Assembly: GCF_039614725.1 (NCBI RefSeq)
Contig: NZ_CP154859.1
Coordinates: 806,001-870,000, forward strand
Source of the DNA: Thauera sp. JM12B12
Lineage (GTDB): Bacteria; Pseudomonadota; Gammaproteobacteria; Burkholderiales; Rhodocyclaceae
Reading direction: 5' to 3'
DNA length: 64,000 bases
The notes beneath the pieces were generated by a model. The model saw only the letters and a list, made by a program, of their open reading frames with translations, was not told the DNA's origin and did not search any database. The position numbers and the translations under genes are program-made. This document shows, piece by piece, positions 29,903-39,460 of this stretch (positions are counted from its first letter, which is position 1; every line of letters begins with the position of its first letter).

Positions 29903-31710
29903 TGCGCTCGATCCGCAGCCGCACGCTGGCGCTGGTGCTCGGCCTGCTCGCGCTGGGGCTGAGCGCGATCTCGCTGGTCAGCTATCGCGACGCGCGCCAC
30001 GAGATCGAGGAGCTGTTCGACGCCGAGCTCGCCCAGCAGGCGCGCCTGTTGGCCGGCATGATCCCGGCCGGGATGGCGCCGGCGGCGCGGCTCGCGCTGC
30101 AGCAGGCGCTCGACGAGGCAGTGGTCGGTAGCGCGGCGGCGGGCGCACGAGAGGCGGAAGGCGCGGGCGCGGGTGAAGGCGATGAGGCGCGCCTGCAGGG
30201 CCATGAGTACGAGAGCAAGCTCGGCTTCGTGGTGCTCGACGACCAGGGCGCCAGCCTGCTGCGTTCGGCGAGTGCGCCCGTCGCCGCGCTCGCGCGCCTG
30301 CTGGGCGCTTCGTCGTCCGCCCAGTCCGCGGCTTTGCCAGCTGCGCCGGCCGTCCCGCCCGCCGCTGCGCCAGCCTCCGATCCGTCTGCCGCCGCCTCGT
30401 CGTCCCCGGGGTCGCCCGTCGCGCCGCCCGCTGCGTCGCCTGCCGAACCCTCCACGGCTGCCGCGGCGCACGCGCCGGCGGCTCCACGGCGGCTCGACGC
30501 GCATCTTGCCGGCTATCACACGGTCGCCATGGACGATGGCGACTGGCGGCTGTTCGTGCTGCGCGACGCGCGCGACCGCCAGTGGATCGTGGTCGGCGAA
30601 CGCCAGGACGTGCGCGGCGAGCTCGTCGGCCGCATCACGCTGCGCAGCCTGCTGCCCGACCTCGTCGGCTTGCCGCTGCTCGCCCTGCTGGTGTGGCTGG
30701 CGATCGGCTGGGGGCTGCGCCCGCTCGCGCGCGTGGTGCAGCGCCTCAAGGCGCGCGACCCCGACAAGCTGTCGCCGCTCGAGGTGGACGACGTGCCGCA
30801 GGAGCTCGAACCCGTGGTCGCCTCGCTCGACCGCCTGCTGCTGCAGCTGACCGCACTCCTCGAGCGCGAGCGCCGTTTCCTCGCCTATGCCGCGCACGAG
30901 CTGCGCACGCCGCTCGCGGTGCTGCGCATCCACGCCCAGAACGCGCTCCAGGCGCCCGACCCGGCAGACCGCGATGCCGCCCTGCGCCAGCTCGAGGGCG
31001 GCATCGAGCGCGCCACCCGGGTGGTGGCCCAGCTGCTGACCCTGGCGCGCCTGGAGCCCGAGGCCGGCAACCGGCAGACGGCGCCGATCGATCTGCTCGC
31101 GCTCGCGCGCCGGGAGCTCGCCGAGCTCACCCCGCTGGCGCTCGAGCGCGGGCAGGAGCTGGCACTCGAGGTCGCGGGCGAGGCGGACGAGGGGAACGAT
31201 CAGGGCGATGCGTCCGAGGTGGCCGGGTCGGACGAGCGGGGCGACGTGGCCGATACGCCCGGAACGACCGAGCTGGCGGGTCGGAGTACCCCGGCCGCCG
31301 GGCGCGCGCGTCCGTCCGACTTCCGTCTGTTCGCCGATGCGTCCGGGCTCGGCATCCTGCTGCAGAACCTGGTCGGCAATGCGGTGCAGCACACGCCGGC
31401 CGGCGGGCGGATCCGCGTGCTGCTCGAAGCCGGCGCCGAGGCGCTCACGCTGCGCGTGCAGGACAGTGGCCCGGGCGTGCCGCCGGCCCTGCGCAGCAAG
31501 GTGTTCGAACGCTTCTTCCGTGCCGGCAGCGGCTCGGGCGCCGGTCTCGGGCTGGCCATCGTGGCCCGTATCGTCGAACTGCACGGCGGCACGATCGCGC
31601 TCGGTGACAGCCCGCTCGGCGGGCTGGAGGTGCGCGTGGACCTGCCGCGGGCGTCGCGTCGGTCAGGCTTGCCGGGTCAGGCGCCGGTGAGCGCGAACGC
31701 CCCCCAGTAG
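29902..31710 (+). CDS. Sensor histidine kinase with low-complexity insertions
   Basis: The 602-residue kinase has membrane helices at about 7-27 and 250-270 flanking a periplasmic part, a HAMP-like linker, a HisKA domain with phospho-acceptor H332 (AAHELRTPL) and a HATPase domain (N-box N489/N493, DSGPGVP, FFRAGSGSGAGLGLAI). It is longer than QseC-like relatives because of two inserts: an Ala/Pro/Ser stretch at about 138-196 in the sensor and an acidic Gly/Asp/Glu/Thr stretch at about 425-472 between the HisKA and ATPase parts. The final 34 nt overlap the convergent CHAT gene. Confidence 0.93.
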   Translation: MRSIRSRTLALVLGLLALGLSAISLVSYRDARHEIEELFDAELAQQARLLAGMIPAGMAPAARLALQQALDEAVVGSAAAGAREAEGAGAGEGDEARLQGHEYESKLGFVVLDDQGASLLRSASAPVAALARLLGASSSAQSAALPAAPAVPPAAAPASDPSAAASSSPGSPVAPPAASPAEPSTAAAAHAPAAPRRLDAHLAGYHTVAMDDGDWRLFVLRDARDRQWIVVGERQDVRGELVGRITLRSLLPDLVGLPLLALLVWLAIGWGLRPLARVVQRLKARDPDKLSPLEVDDVPQELEPVVASLDRLLLQLTALLERERRFLAYAAHELRTPLAVLRIHAQNALQAPDPADRDAALRQLEGGIERATRVVAQLLTLARLEPEAGNRQTAPIDLLALARRELAELTPLALERGQELALEVAGEADEGNDQGDASEVAGSDERGDVADTPGTTELAGRSTPAAGRARPSDFRLFADASGLGILLQNLVGNAVQHTPAGGRIRVLLEAGAEALTLRVQDSGPGVPPALRSKVFERFFRAGSGSGAGLGLAIVARIVELHGGTIALGDSPLGGLEVRVDLPRASRRSGLPGQAPVSANAPQ

Positions 31711-34631
31711 CGCGCGGCAGAGAAGGGCCGGCTGGCTGGGTCGACGCTCCGGAAATGGCGATGCAGGCTGTCGAGCTCGGCGTCGGCGGCGCCGTCCTCG
31801 GCGTGCAAGGTGGCGCGGATGCGGATCGTGGCCGCGGCGAGGCTGCGTGCGTCGGCTTCGCGCAGCCAGGCGCGGGCGTGCGCGACCGCGGCCGCAGGCG
31901 TGGCGCCGTCGAGCAGCAGGGCGTACAGGCGGCTGTTGAACAGCATCGCGGCGGCGTCGTTCACCGCCCAGGTGGTGCCGATGACGCCCCCCACGCCGGC
32001 GAGCATGAGCGCGAGCGGGAAGCCGAGCGTCTCGTCGGGGAGCGCGCGGCGCTCCGCCTGGGCGGAGAAGCAGGCCGACAGCGTGGCGAGGCGCGCGCCC
32101 GCGATCGTCGTGCGTGCGCCCAGCAGGTCGGCGAGCTGCAGGCTGTCGTTGCCGGCGAGCAGGAGCGCGCTCTGCAGCGGGTCGGCGTGGGCGAAGTGGC
32201 CGTGGCAGGCGAGGTGCAGCCAGCGTGCCGGGGTGTCGTTATGCAGCAGGCGACCGAGCGTGGCCTGGTCGCCGACATGGACCTCGATCGCGAGGCCGCG
32301 CTGGCGGTGCAGGTGGGCGATCCAGCGTGCTTCGGCGCGGGCGAAGGGGAGCGGCGGCAGCTCCGCGCGTTCCGGGTCGGCGAGCACGATCGCGCCCGCG
32401 GGCTGCACACGAGCGCCTGCTGAGCTGGCGGCCGCGACCGCGAGCGCGGCAGCGGAGGGTGCGAGGCTGAAGGTGGCCCCGTCGCTGGTCGCGATCTGCA
32501 GCGGCAGGATGCCGAGCGAGCCCAGGGGAATCAGGCAGCTCGGCGCCGCGCCGAGCTGCACAAGCCAGTCTTCGAGCGGAGCCAGCAGCGGCATGCGCAA
32601 TGCGTGGTCGATGTCGCGCAGCGCGTCGTCGAGCTGCGCGCTGGCTGCATCCTCGCCGAGCAGGGTGGCGTCGGTGTCCATCAGCTGGTGGGCGAGCGGG
32701 CGGGCGCGGGCGCTGTCGAGGCCGTCGAGGAGCAGGACGTCCAGGCGGCCGTCGGCCAGCGCCGCCACTGCGGCAGTGCCGTGGATGGTCGCCATCAGGT
32801 AGACCAGGCTGCACCCGATCGATCGCGCCAGCGTGCGGATGGCCTCGGTGTCGACGGCCGTCGCACCCGCGCCTGCGTTGCTGCCGACGGTGCGCAGGAG
32901 CTGGCGCAGCGCGGCATAGGCCTGCTGCAGCGCGTTGCGCAGGCGTGCCTGCTCGGCCGCCGTGGGGTCGGGGCCGTCCTTGCCCGCGTCGGTGCGGCGG
33001 GCGTGGAGCAGCGTGGGGTCGACACCGAATGCCGCAGCCAGGCGGGCGACCGCGGTCGCCATTTCCTGCTCCGGGCTGAGCTCGCGGGCGCGGCGCAAGG
33101 CGTCCTCGCCCGCCTGCACCTGCCTCAGCGCGGCCAGCAGCCGTGCATGCTCGGAGCTGCGCCCCCGGGCAAAGAGATCGGCGGCCAGGTGGGCGGCGCG
33201 CAGCGCGTCGGCGAGCGCGCGGTTGCGCGACAGCTCTGCCAGGCGCAGGGCTTCGGCCGCTCGGCCGGTGCGTGCCGCCGCGTAGGCGGCGAAGAGCGCA
33301 TCGCCGCGCATGCTCTCGAGCTCGCGCGCGCGGTGCGTGGGGTCGGCGAAGTCCTCGAACACCTCGGTGCCGAGATCGGCGGCGGCGCGGTAGGCGGCGA
33401 AGGCGCGCTCGAAGTCCCCGATCTCGTGCGCGAACTCGCCCCAGCGGCGCGCCACCGCGAGCACCAGGCGCGGTTGCTGGCTGGCCTCGGCGGCGGCGAG
33501 CCCTTCGGCGAACACCGGGTGGGTGGCGTCGATGCGGTCCCAGCGCCCGAGGCTGGGCAGGCGCCCGAGCAGGCGTGCGGCGCCGCCGAGCCAGTGCGCA
33601 CGCAGCGCGGGCGGTGCGTCGGTGCCGAGCTGGCGCAGCACGCCCTCGTGTGCGGCGAGCTGCTGCAGCAGCCAGGGCATGCGATCCGCATCCGGCATGT
33701 GGTAGAGGGCGTCGAGCTCGGCATCGAGCGCCGAGGCCTGGCGGGCGATGGCGGCCCAGCCCTGCCTGCGCAGGGCGGCGTTGGCGTTGCGGGCCTCGAT
33801 CGCGTCGGCTTCGGCCTGCGCGGCGTCGGCCAGCTCGCGGGCAGCGGCGGGCGAGGCGGCACCCGACCATTCCGGATAGGCCAGCGCGAGGGCGCGCAGG
33901 GCGCGGACGCGGCCGACGGGGTCCTCGTGCTCGGGGCGCTGGTCCAGCGCGATGTGCAGTTCGCGGATGGCCTTGTCGACGTTGTTGGCGCGTACGCCGC
34001 CGCGGCGCTGCAGGTAGAGCCGCGCCAGGGTGTAGTGGGCGCGCGCCCGGACGGCGCGCGGCGCCGGCGGGTCGGCGGCGTCGACCAGGCCCACGGCTTC
34101 GGTCTGGCAGGCGATCGCCTCGTCGAGCGCGGCGTCGATGTCGCCGGTCCTGCGCAGGGACAGCAGAGTGGCGAAGTTGCCCAGCAGCGGCGGGAGTTGC
34201 GCAGGGTCGATGGCGCGCTGGGTGTCGATCGCCGCCCGATACAGCGCGGCCGCTTCGTCGAAGGCCGCCGGGGTGGCCGCGGGATGGACGAAGAGGGCGT
34301 TGGCGAGACCCGTGGTCGCGGCCAGCCAGGCGTCGGGATCCGGGCCGGGGGCGGCTCCCGCGAGGATGCGGCGATACAGGGCCTGGGCACGTTCGACGTT
34401 GTCGCTGCGGTCGCCCTGCGGGCATTCGAGCAGATGACTGGCGAGGAGCGCGGCCGCCTCGCGCCATGCTTCCGCGTTGGCGTCAGGGCTGAGGCTGTCG
34501 GTGACCTGCTGCAGCGCGGCGACCGTGTCTGCGCTCGTATTGTGCGGATCCCGGGTGCGCAGGCTGGCGAGCCGAGTGAGGGCGTCGTGCGTTTTCAGGG
34601 GAGCTCCGTCGCGTTCGTGGGCAGCCTTCAT
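31677..34631 (-). CDS. Helical-repeat (TPR-like) CHAT domain protease
   Basis: The 984-residue protein has a long N-terminal array of alpha-helical hairpins of TPR type (about residues 40-560) and a C-terminal CHAT domain, a caspase/separase-clan cysteine protease. The catalytic pair is present: H810-G811 in LHLACHGHF and C854 in ATLSACFSA. Further CHAT features, such as GVIGTTWAVND, follow. There is no signal peptide, so it acts in the cytoplasm. Such proteases cleave a partner protein, in some bacteria during defence or programmed death; no gasdermin, CRISPR or other known partner is nearby. The ribosome site is weak. The 3' end overlaps the convergent kinase. Confidence 0.92.
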   Translation of the reverse strand: MKAAHERDGAPLKTHDALTRLASLRTRDPHNTSADTVAALQQVTDSLSPDANAEAWREAAALLASHLLECPQGDRSDNVERAQALYRRILAGAAPGPDPDAWLAATTGLANALFVHPAATPAAFDEAAALYRAAIDTQRAIDPAQLPPLLGNFATLLSLRRTGDIDAALDEAIACQTEAVGLVDAADPPAPRAVRARAHYTLARLYLQRRGGVRANNVDKAIRELHIALDQRPEHEDPVGRVRALRALALAYPEWSGAASPAAARELADAAQAEADAIEARNANAALRRQGWAAIARQASALDAELDALYHMPDADRMPWLLQQLAAHEGVLRQLGTDAPPALRAHWLGGAARLLGRLPSLGRWDRIDATHPVFAEGLAAAEASQQPRLVLAVARRWGEFAHEIGDFERAFAAYRAAADLGTEVFEDFADPTHRARELESMRGDALFAAYAAARTGRAAEALRLAELSRNRALADALRAAHLAADLFARGRSSEHARLLAALRQVQAGEDALRRARELSPEQEMATAVARLAAAFGVDPTLLHARRTDAGKDGPDPTAAEQARLRNALQQAYAALRQLLRTVGSNAGAGATAVDTEAIRTLARSIGCSLVYLMATIHGTAAVAALADGRLDVLLLDGLDSARARPLAHQLMDTDATLLGEDAASAQLDDALRDIDHALRMPLLAPLEDWLVQLGAAPSCLIPLGSLGILPLQIATSDGATFSLAPSAAALAVAAASSAGARVQPAGAIVLADPERAELPPLPFARAEARWIAHLHRQRGLAIEVHVGDQATLGRLLHNDTPARWLHLACHGHFAHADPLQSALLLAGNDSLQLADLLGARTTIAGARLATLSACFSAQAERRALPDETLGFPLALMLAGVGGVIGTTWAVNDAAAMLFNSRLYALLLDGATPAAAVAHARAWLREADARSLAAATIRIRATLHAEDGAADAELDSLHRHFRSVDPASRPFSAARYWGAFALTGA

Positions 34632-34716
34632 TAGCCAATGTAGACCGCGCGGCGGCGGTCCCGCAATCGATGGAAGGCCGCCGCGTCCGGGGTCACGAAA
34701 GCGTCACATTGACGAG

Positions 34717-34738
34717 CTATATTTCGACTATATTTGAA
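34717..34738. promoter_or_regulatory. Tandem AT-rich repeat upstream of ars operon, candidate ArsR operator/promoter
   Basis: Two direct copies of an 11-mer beginning CTATATTT (34717-34727 and 34728-34738) lie 22 bp before the GAPDH start, in an AT-rich patch that stands out from the GC-rich flanks. A TTGACG at 34709-34714 could be a -35. The site is placed where the ArsR of this operon would be expected to act; binding is inferred. Confidence 0.45.
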
Positions 34739-34760
34739 GTGTTGATACGAGGGTTTGGTC

Positions 34761-35804
34761 ATGAAGCTTGGCATCAATGGCATGGGTCGCATCGGTCGCC
34801 TGGCGCTGCGTGCGGCGATGGGCGCCGCGGAGCGGCAGGCGGACGATCCGCGCGCGGGCAATCGCCTGGAGGTGGTGCACCTCAACGAACTGAAGGGTGG
34901 CGCCGCTGCCACCGCGCATTTGCTCGCCTTCGACAGCGTGCAGGGCAAGTGGCGCGCCGACATCCGTGCCGAGGGCGAGAATACGATCCGCATCGACGAC
35001 CGCAAGCTGTCGTTCTCGTCGCATGCAAGCGCGGCGGAGATCCCATGGGGCGAGCTGGGCGTGGATGTGGTGCTCGAATGCACCGGGAAATTCCTGACCC
35101 CCGAGACCCTGCGGGGCCATCTCGATCGCGGCGCCAGGCGCGTGATCGTGGCTGCTCCGGTCAAGACCGGCGGCGTGCTCAACATCGTGGTCGGCATCAA
35201 CCACGAGCTGTACGACCCGGCGCGCGACCGCATCGTGACGGCGGCCTCGTGCACCACCAACTGCCTCGCGCCGGTGGTCAAGGTCGTGCATGAGAACCTC
35301 GGCATCCGCCACGGCCAGATCACCACCATCCACGACCCGACCAACACCAACCTGGTGGTCGATGCGCCGCACAAGGACCTGCGCCGCGCGCGCAGCTCGC
35401 TGATGAGCCTGGCGCCCACCACCACCGGCAGCGCCACCGCGATCGCGCTGATCTACCCGGAGCTCGAGGGCAAGCTCAACGGCCACGCGGTGCGCGCGCC
35501 GGTGCTCAACGCCTCGCTAACCGACTGCGTGTTCGAGCTCCAGCGCGAGACCACGGCGGAGGAGGTGAATGCGCTGTTCAAGGCCGCCGCCGAAGGTCCG
35601 CTCGCGGGCATCCTCGGCTACGAGGAGCGCCCGCTGGTGAGCGTCGATTACGCCCGCGACACCCGCAGCTCGATCGTCGATGCGCTGTCGACCATGGTCA
35701 CCGACGGCACCCTGCTCAAGGTCTATGCCTGGTACGACAACGAGATGGGCTACGCCTGCCGCATGATCGATCTCGCCTGCCACATGGAAGCCGTGGGCAT
35801 CTGA
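34761..35804 (+). CDS. ArsJ-associated glyceraldehyde-3-phosphate dehydrogenase
   Basis: The 347-residue GAPDH has the N-terminal [10 protein letters not shown] nucleotide motif and catalytic C164 in [11 protein letters not shown]. It directly precedes arsJ with a 5-nt gap. In the ArsJ pathway, GAPDH uses arsenate in place of phosphate to form 1-arseno-3-phosphoglycerate, which ArsJ exports and which then falls apart outside, so arsenate is removed without reduction. The context makes this dedicated role far more likely than a glycolytic one. ATG 34761 is preceded by GAGGG; an in-frame TTG two codons earlier is less likely. Confidence 0.93.
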   Translation: MKLGINGMGRIGRLALRAAMGAAERQADDPRAGNRLEVVHLNELKGGAAATAHLLAFDSVQGKWRADIRAEGENTIRIDDRKLSFSSHASAAEIPWGELGVDVVLECTGKFLTPETLRGHLDRGARRVIVAAPVKTGGVLNIVVGINHELYDPARDRIVTAASCTTNCLAPVVKVVHENLGIRHGQITTIHDPTNTNLVVDAPHKDLRRARSSLMSLAPTTTGSATAIALIYPELEGKLNGHAVRAPVLNASLTDCVFELQRETTAEEVNALFKAAAEGPLAGILGYEERPLVSVDYARDTRSSIVDALSTMVTDGTLLKVYAWYDNEMGYACRMIDLACHMEAVGI

Positions 35805-35809
35805 AATCC

Positions 35810-37063
35810 ATGCAACACGCCGCACGCAACTACGCCATCGTCACCGCCGCCTACTGGGGCTTCACGCTCACCGACGGCGCGCTGCGCATGCTGGTGCTGC
35901 TGCACTTCTATCGCCTGGGCTACTCGCCGTTCACGCTCGCCTTGCTGTTCCTGCTCTACGAGGCGGCGGGCGTGCTGGCGAACCTGGTGGGCGGCTGGCT
36001 CGCCACGCACTTCGGCATCGCACGCATGCTGGCGGCCGGGCTGGTCACGCAGATCATCGGCTTCGTGCTGCTGTCGGTCCTCGACCCCGGGTGGACGGCG
36101 GCGATGGCGGTGGCCTGGGTGGTGGTGGCGCAGGGCATCTGCGGCGTGGCCAAGGACCTGACCAAGACCGCGAGCAAGGCGGCGATCAAGCTCACGCAGT
36201 CGCAGGTCCAGGCCGAGGCGAAGGAGCAGGGGGCGGGCCAGCTCTTCAAGTGGGTGGCCTGGTTCACCGGCAGCAAGAACGCGATGAAGGGCATCGGCTT
36301 CTTCCTCGGCGGACTGCTGCTGGAGACCCTGGGCTTTCGCGGCGCGTTGTGGGCGATGGCGGGCTTGCTGGCGCTGGTGCTGGCAGGCGTGATGCTGTCG
36401 CTGCCGCCGATGATGGGCAGGAAGAAGGCATCGCGCTCGGTGCGCGAGCTGTTCGCCAAGAACCCGGGCATCAACGCCCTGGCCGCCGCGCGCGTGGTGC
36501 TGTTCGGCGCGCGCGACGTGTGGTTCGTGGTGGGCGTGCCGGTGTTCCTGTATTCCGCGGGATGGACCTTCACCATGGTTGGCACCTTCCTGGCCGTGTG
36601 GACGATCGGCTACGGGCTGGTGCAGGCGCTGGCGCCGCAGATCGTGCGCCGCAGTGCAGACGGGCTGAGCAACGAGGTGCCGGCCGCGCGCCTGTGGTCG
36701 GCGCTGCTGGCGGTGATCCCCGCCGCGCTCGCGGTGGCGGTGTGGCTGCAGGCGCCCAATCTGGAATGGATGGTGGTCGGCGGCCTGGGGCTGTTCGGCT
36801 TCGCCTTCGCGGTGAACTCCTCGGTGCATTCCTACCTCGTGCTCGCCTATGCGGGCTCGGAGAAGGCGGCCGAGGACGTCGGCTTCTATTACGCTGCCAA
36901 CGCGCTCGGGCGCTTCATCGGCACGCTGCTGTCGGGCCTGCTTTACCAGTGGGGCGGGCTGCCGTATGCGCTCGTCGGCTCGGCGCTGATGTTGTTGCTG
37001 TGCTGGTTGGCGACGCTGGCCTTGCCGATGGCGCACCACGAAACCGCCGCGACGGCACCGTGA
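35810..37063 (+). CDS. arsJ: Organoarsenical efflux MFS transporter ArsJ
   Basis: The 417-residue major facilitator protein has about 12 membrane segments and the ArsJ N-terminal pattern (RNYAIVTAAYWGFTLTDGALRMLVL). A large cytoplasmic loop holds AVAQGICGVAKDLTKTASK-like residues typical of the subfamily. It exports 1-arseno-3-phosphoglycerate made by the GAPDH encoded immediately upstream. The C-terminus contains LPMAHHE. It is part of a nine-gene arsenic set in one direction. Confidence 0.93.
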   Translation: MQHAARNYAIVTAAYWGFTLTDGALRMLVLLHFYRLGYSPFTLALLFLLYEAAGVLANLVGGWLATHFGIARMLAAGLVTQIIGFVLLSVLDPGWTAAMAVAWVVVAQGICGVAKDLTKTASKAAIKLTQSQVQAEAKEQGAGQLFKWVAWFTGSKNAMKGIGFFLGGLLLETLGFRGALWAMAGLLALVLAGVMLSLPPMMGRKKASRSVRELFAKNPGINALAAARVVLFGARDVWFVVGVPVFLYSAGWTFTMVGTFLAVWTIGYGLVQALAPQIVRRSADGLSNEVPAARLWSALLAVIPAALAVAVWLQAPNLEWMVVGGLGLFGFAFAVNSSVHSYLVLAYAGSEKAAEDVGFYYAANALGRFIGTLLSGLLYQWGGLPYALVGSALMLLLCWLATLALPMAHHETAATAP

Positions 37064-37085
37064 GCCGCCGGCCCGGAGAACGAAC

Positions 37086-37418
37086 ATGGAAAAGCGCACT
37101 GCACTGCCGATCTTCGAAGCGTTGTCCTCGGGTATCCGTCTGGACGTGTTCCGCCTGCTGGTGCGCGTCGGCCCCGCGGGCATGGTGGCGGGCGAACTGT
37201 CGGCCGCGCTCGACGTCCCGCCGACCAACCTGTCCTTCCACCTCAAGACGCTGGCCCATGCGGGCCTGGTGTCGGCGGAACAGGAAGGCCGCTTCCAGCG
37301 CTACCGCGCCAACATGGCGCTGATGCGGGAACTGATCGCCTACCTCACCGAGGAATGCTGCGCCGGCATGCCCGAGCTGTGCGGCCTGGCCGGCTGTGCC
37401 GACGGGCTCGACTGCTGA
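37086..37418 (+). CDS. arsR: ArsR family transcriptional repressor with C-terminal cysteine site
   Basis: The 110-residue winged-helix repressor has its recognition helix in the TNLSFHLKTLAHAGLV region (about 47-63). It lacks the CxC pair in the DNA-binding helix found in plasmid ArsR and instead has C91-C92 and C99 near the C-terminus, plus C104 and C110. Paired cysteines at this place form the As(III) site in the Acidithiobacillus-type ArsR, so a similar sensor site is inferred. As the third gene of the cluster it is likely to autoregulate the operon through the AT-rich site upstream of the GAPDH gene. Confidence 0.93.
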   Translation: MEKRTALPIFEALSSGIRLDVFRLLVRVGPAGMVAGELSAALDVPPTNLSFHLKTLAHAGLVSAEQEGRFQRYRANMALMRELIAYLTEECCAGMPELCGLAGCADGLDC

Positions 37419-37479
37419 GCGCTGGACAAGCGCATCACACCAGCCCGATCCGGGCGCAAAACGACAAATGGAGCCTCCC

Positions 37480-37986
37480 ATGTCCGACAAGATCTACAAC
37501 GTGCTCTTTCTGTGCTCGGCCAACTCGGCGCGCAGCATCATCGCCGAGGTCGTCCTCAACGCGCTCGGCAAGGGCCGCTTCCGCGCCTTCAGCGCCGGCA
37601 GCCAGCCCGGCGGCGCGGTACATCCGCTGACCTTGAAGGTGCTGCAGGGCCAGGGTTACGACACCACCGCGCTGCGCAGCAAGAGCTGGGAGGAATTCGC
37701 CCGCGCCGATGCCCCGCAGATGGACTTCGTGTTCACCGTGTGCGACCAGACCGCCGGCGAGGTCTGCCCGGTGTGGCCCGGCCAGCCGCTCACCGCGCAC
37801 TGGGGCTTTGCCGACCCGGTCAAGGTCGAGGGCAGCGAGCAGCGCCGCCTCGACGCCTTCAGCCAGGTCCAGCACCAGATCGTCAATCGCCTGCGCCTCT
37901 TCATGAGCCTGCCGCTGGCCAAGCTCGACCGCCTGGCCATCCGGCACGAGATCGAGCGCATCGGCCAGACGCCCGCGGAGGCCTGA
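37480..37986 (+). CDS. arsC: Arsenate reductase, low-molecular-weight phosphatase (thioredoxin-coupled) type
   Basis: The 168-residue protein has the LMW tyrosine phosphatase-like P-loop C12-x5-R18 (LCSANSARS), plus C84 and C91-type cysteines in the [14 protein letters not shown] stretch and the late acidic DPV motif. It reduces arsenate to arsenite for export by Acr3. ATG 37480 is preceded by GGAG; an ATG 12 nt earlier is possible. It is 2 nt from acr3, so the reductase and the pump are coupled. A second, unrelated arsenate reductase lies two genes on. Confidence 0.93.
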   Translation: MSDKIYNVLFLCSANSARSIIAEVVLNALGKGRFRAFSAGSQPGGAVHPLTLKVLQGQGYDTTALRSKSWEEFARADAPQMDFVFTVCDQTAGEVCPVWPGQPLTAHWGFADPVKVEGSEQRRLDAFSQVQHQIVNRLRLFMSLPLAKLDRLAIRHEIERIGQTPAEA

Positions 37987-37987
37987 G

Positions 37988-39025
37988 ATGGGGCTGTTCG
38001 AACGCTACCTGACGGTCTGGGTGGGGTTGGGGATCCTCGCCGGCGTCGGCCTGGGGCTGCTCGCGCCGGGCGCCTTCCAGGCCATCGCCGGCCTTGAGTT
38101 CGCCCAGGTCAACCTCGTGGTCGCGGTGTTCATCTGGGTGATGATCTACCCGATGATGATCCAGATCGACTGGCATGCGGTGAAGGACGTCGGCAAGCGG
38201 CCGCAGGGCCTGATCCTGACCCTGGTGGTCAATTGGCTGATCAAGCCGTTCACGATGGCGGCGCTCGGCGTGCTGTTCTTCCAGTACCTGTTCGCGCCCT
38301 GGGTTGATCCACAGTCGGCCAGCGAATACATCGCCGGCATGATTCTGCTCGGCGTGGCGCCGTGCACCGCCATGGTGTTCGTGTGGAGCCAGCTGGTGAA
38401 GGGCGACCCCAACTACACCCTGGTGCAGGTGTCGGTGAACGACATCGTCATGATCTTCGCCTTCGCGCCCATCGCCGCCTTCCTGCTCGGCGTCACCAAC
38501 ATCACGGTGCCGTGGGAGACGCTGCTGCTGTCGACCGTGCTCTATGTGGTGCTGCCGCTCGTTGCCGGCATGGCGACGCGGCATGCGCTGGAGCGGCGCT
38601 CGGCGCAGGCGGTGTCCGAGTTCGTCGCCCGGCTCAAGCCGTGGTCAATCGTCGGGCTCATCGCTACCGTGGTGCTGCTGTTCGGCTTCCAGGCCAACAC
38701 GATCATCGACAAGCCGCTGGTGATCGCGATGATTGCGGTGCCGCTCATGCTGCAGACCTATGGGATCTTCCTCATCGCCTACTTTGCTGCGAAGGCGATG
38801 AGGCTGCCGCACAAGGTCGCCGGGCCTGCCTGCCTGATCGGTACCTCCAATTTCTTCGAGCTCGCGGTGGCGGTGGCGATCTCGCTGTTCGGGTTGAATT
38901 CCGGCGCGGCGCTGGCAACCGTGGTCGGCGTGCTGGTGGAGGTGCCGGTCATGCTGTCGCTGGTGGCCATCGTCAATCGCACCCGGCACTGGTTTCCCGG
39001 CGCCGCCCAAGCGCGCCGCAACTGA
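37988..39025 (+). CDS. ACR3 family arsenite efflux transporter
   Basis: The 345-residue membrane protein has about ten hydrophobic segments and the ACR3 signature [15 protein letters not shown] (about residues 121-135), whose cysteine is needed for arsenite transport in the family. Other conserved parts are [12 protein letters not shown] and [12 protein letters not shown]. It extrudes As(OH)3, the product of the two arsenate reductases encoded on either side. It is the ACR3, not the ArsB, type of pump. Length is normal. Confidence 0.95.
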   Translation: MGLFERYLTVWVGLGILAGVGLGLLAPGAFQAIAGLEFAQVNLVVAVFIWVMIYPMMIQIDWHAVKDVGKRPQGLILTLVVNWLIKPFTMAALGVLFFQYLFAPWVDPQSASEYIAGMILLGVAPCTAMVFVWSQLVKGDPNYTLVQVSVNDIVMIFAFAPIAAFLLGVTNITVPWETLLLSTVLYVVLPLVAGMATRHALERRSAQAVSEFVARLKPWSIVGLIATVVLLFGFQANTIIDKPLVIAMIAVPLMLQTYGIFLIAYFAAKAMRLPHKVAGPACLIGTSNFFELAVAVAISLFGLNSGAALATVVGVLVEVPVMLSLVAIVNRTRHWFPGAAQARRN

Positions 39026-39037
39026 ACAGGGACAGAC

Positions 39038-39460
39038 ATGAGCGACATCACGATTTATCACAACCCGCGCTGCGGCACCTCGCGCAACACGCTGGCCATG
39101 ATCCGCAACAGCGGGGTCGAGCCGACCGTCATCGAGTACCTGAAGACCCCACCCACGCGTGAAACGCTCGTTGAGTTGATCGCCGCCGCCGGCCTCGGGG
39201 TGCGCGGCATCATGCGCGCCAAGGAGGCGATCTTCAGCGAACTCGGCCTCGCCGATCCGGCGAAGCGCGACGAGGAATTGATCGACGCGATGATGGCCCA
39301 CCCCATCCTGATCAACCGCCCGATCGTCGTCACGCCGCTCGGCACGCGACTGTGCCGGCCGTCCGAAGTCGTGCTCGACATCCTGCCGCAGCGCCAGCGC
39401 GGCGCCTTCACCAAGGAAGACGGCGAACAGGTGGTCGATGCGGAGGGACGTCGTGTCTGA
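39038..39460 (+). CDS. arsC: Arsenate reductase, glutaredoxin-dependent ArsC type
   Basis: The 140-residue protein has the ArsC/Spx thioredoxin fold, with catalytic C12 in [12 protein letters not shown] and the typical [18 protein letters not shown] segment with substrate-binding arginines. It uses glutathione and glutaredoxin, unlike the phosphatase-type ArsC upstream, so the cluster has two reduction routes. It follows acr3 by 12 nt. The last bases overlap the start of arsH. Confidence 0.95.
   Translation: MSDITIYHNPRCGTSRNTLAMIRNSGVEPTVIEYLKTPPTRETLVELIAAAGLGVRGIMRAKEAIFSELGLADPAKRDEELIDAMMAHPILINRPIVVTPLGTRLCRPSEVVLDILPQRQRGAFTKEDGEQVVDAEGRRV

Noticed and set aside
31677..34631. CHAT protein as part of a CRISPR-linked protease system
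   Set aside because: No CRISPR array or cas gene is visible in the 64 kb, so no link can be claimed.
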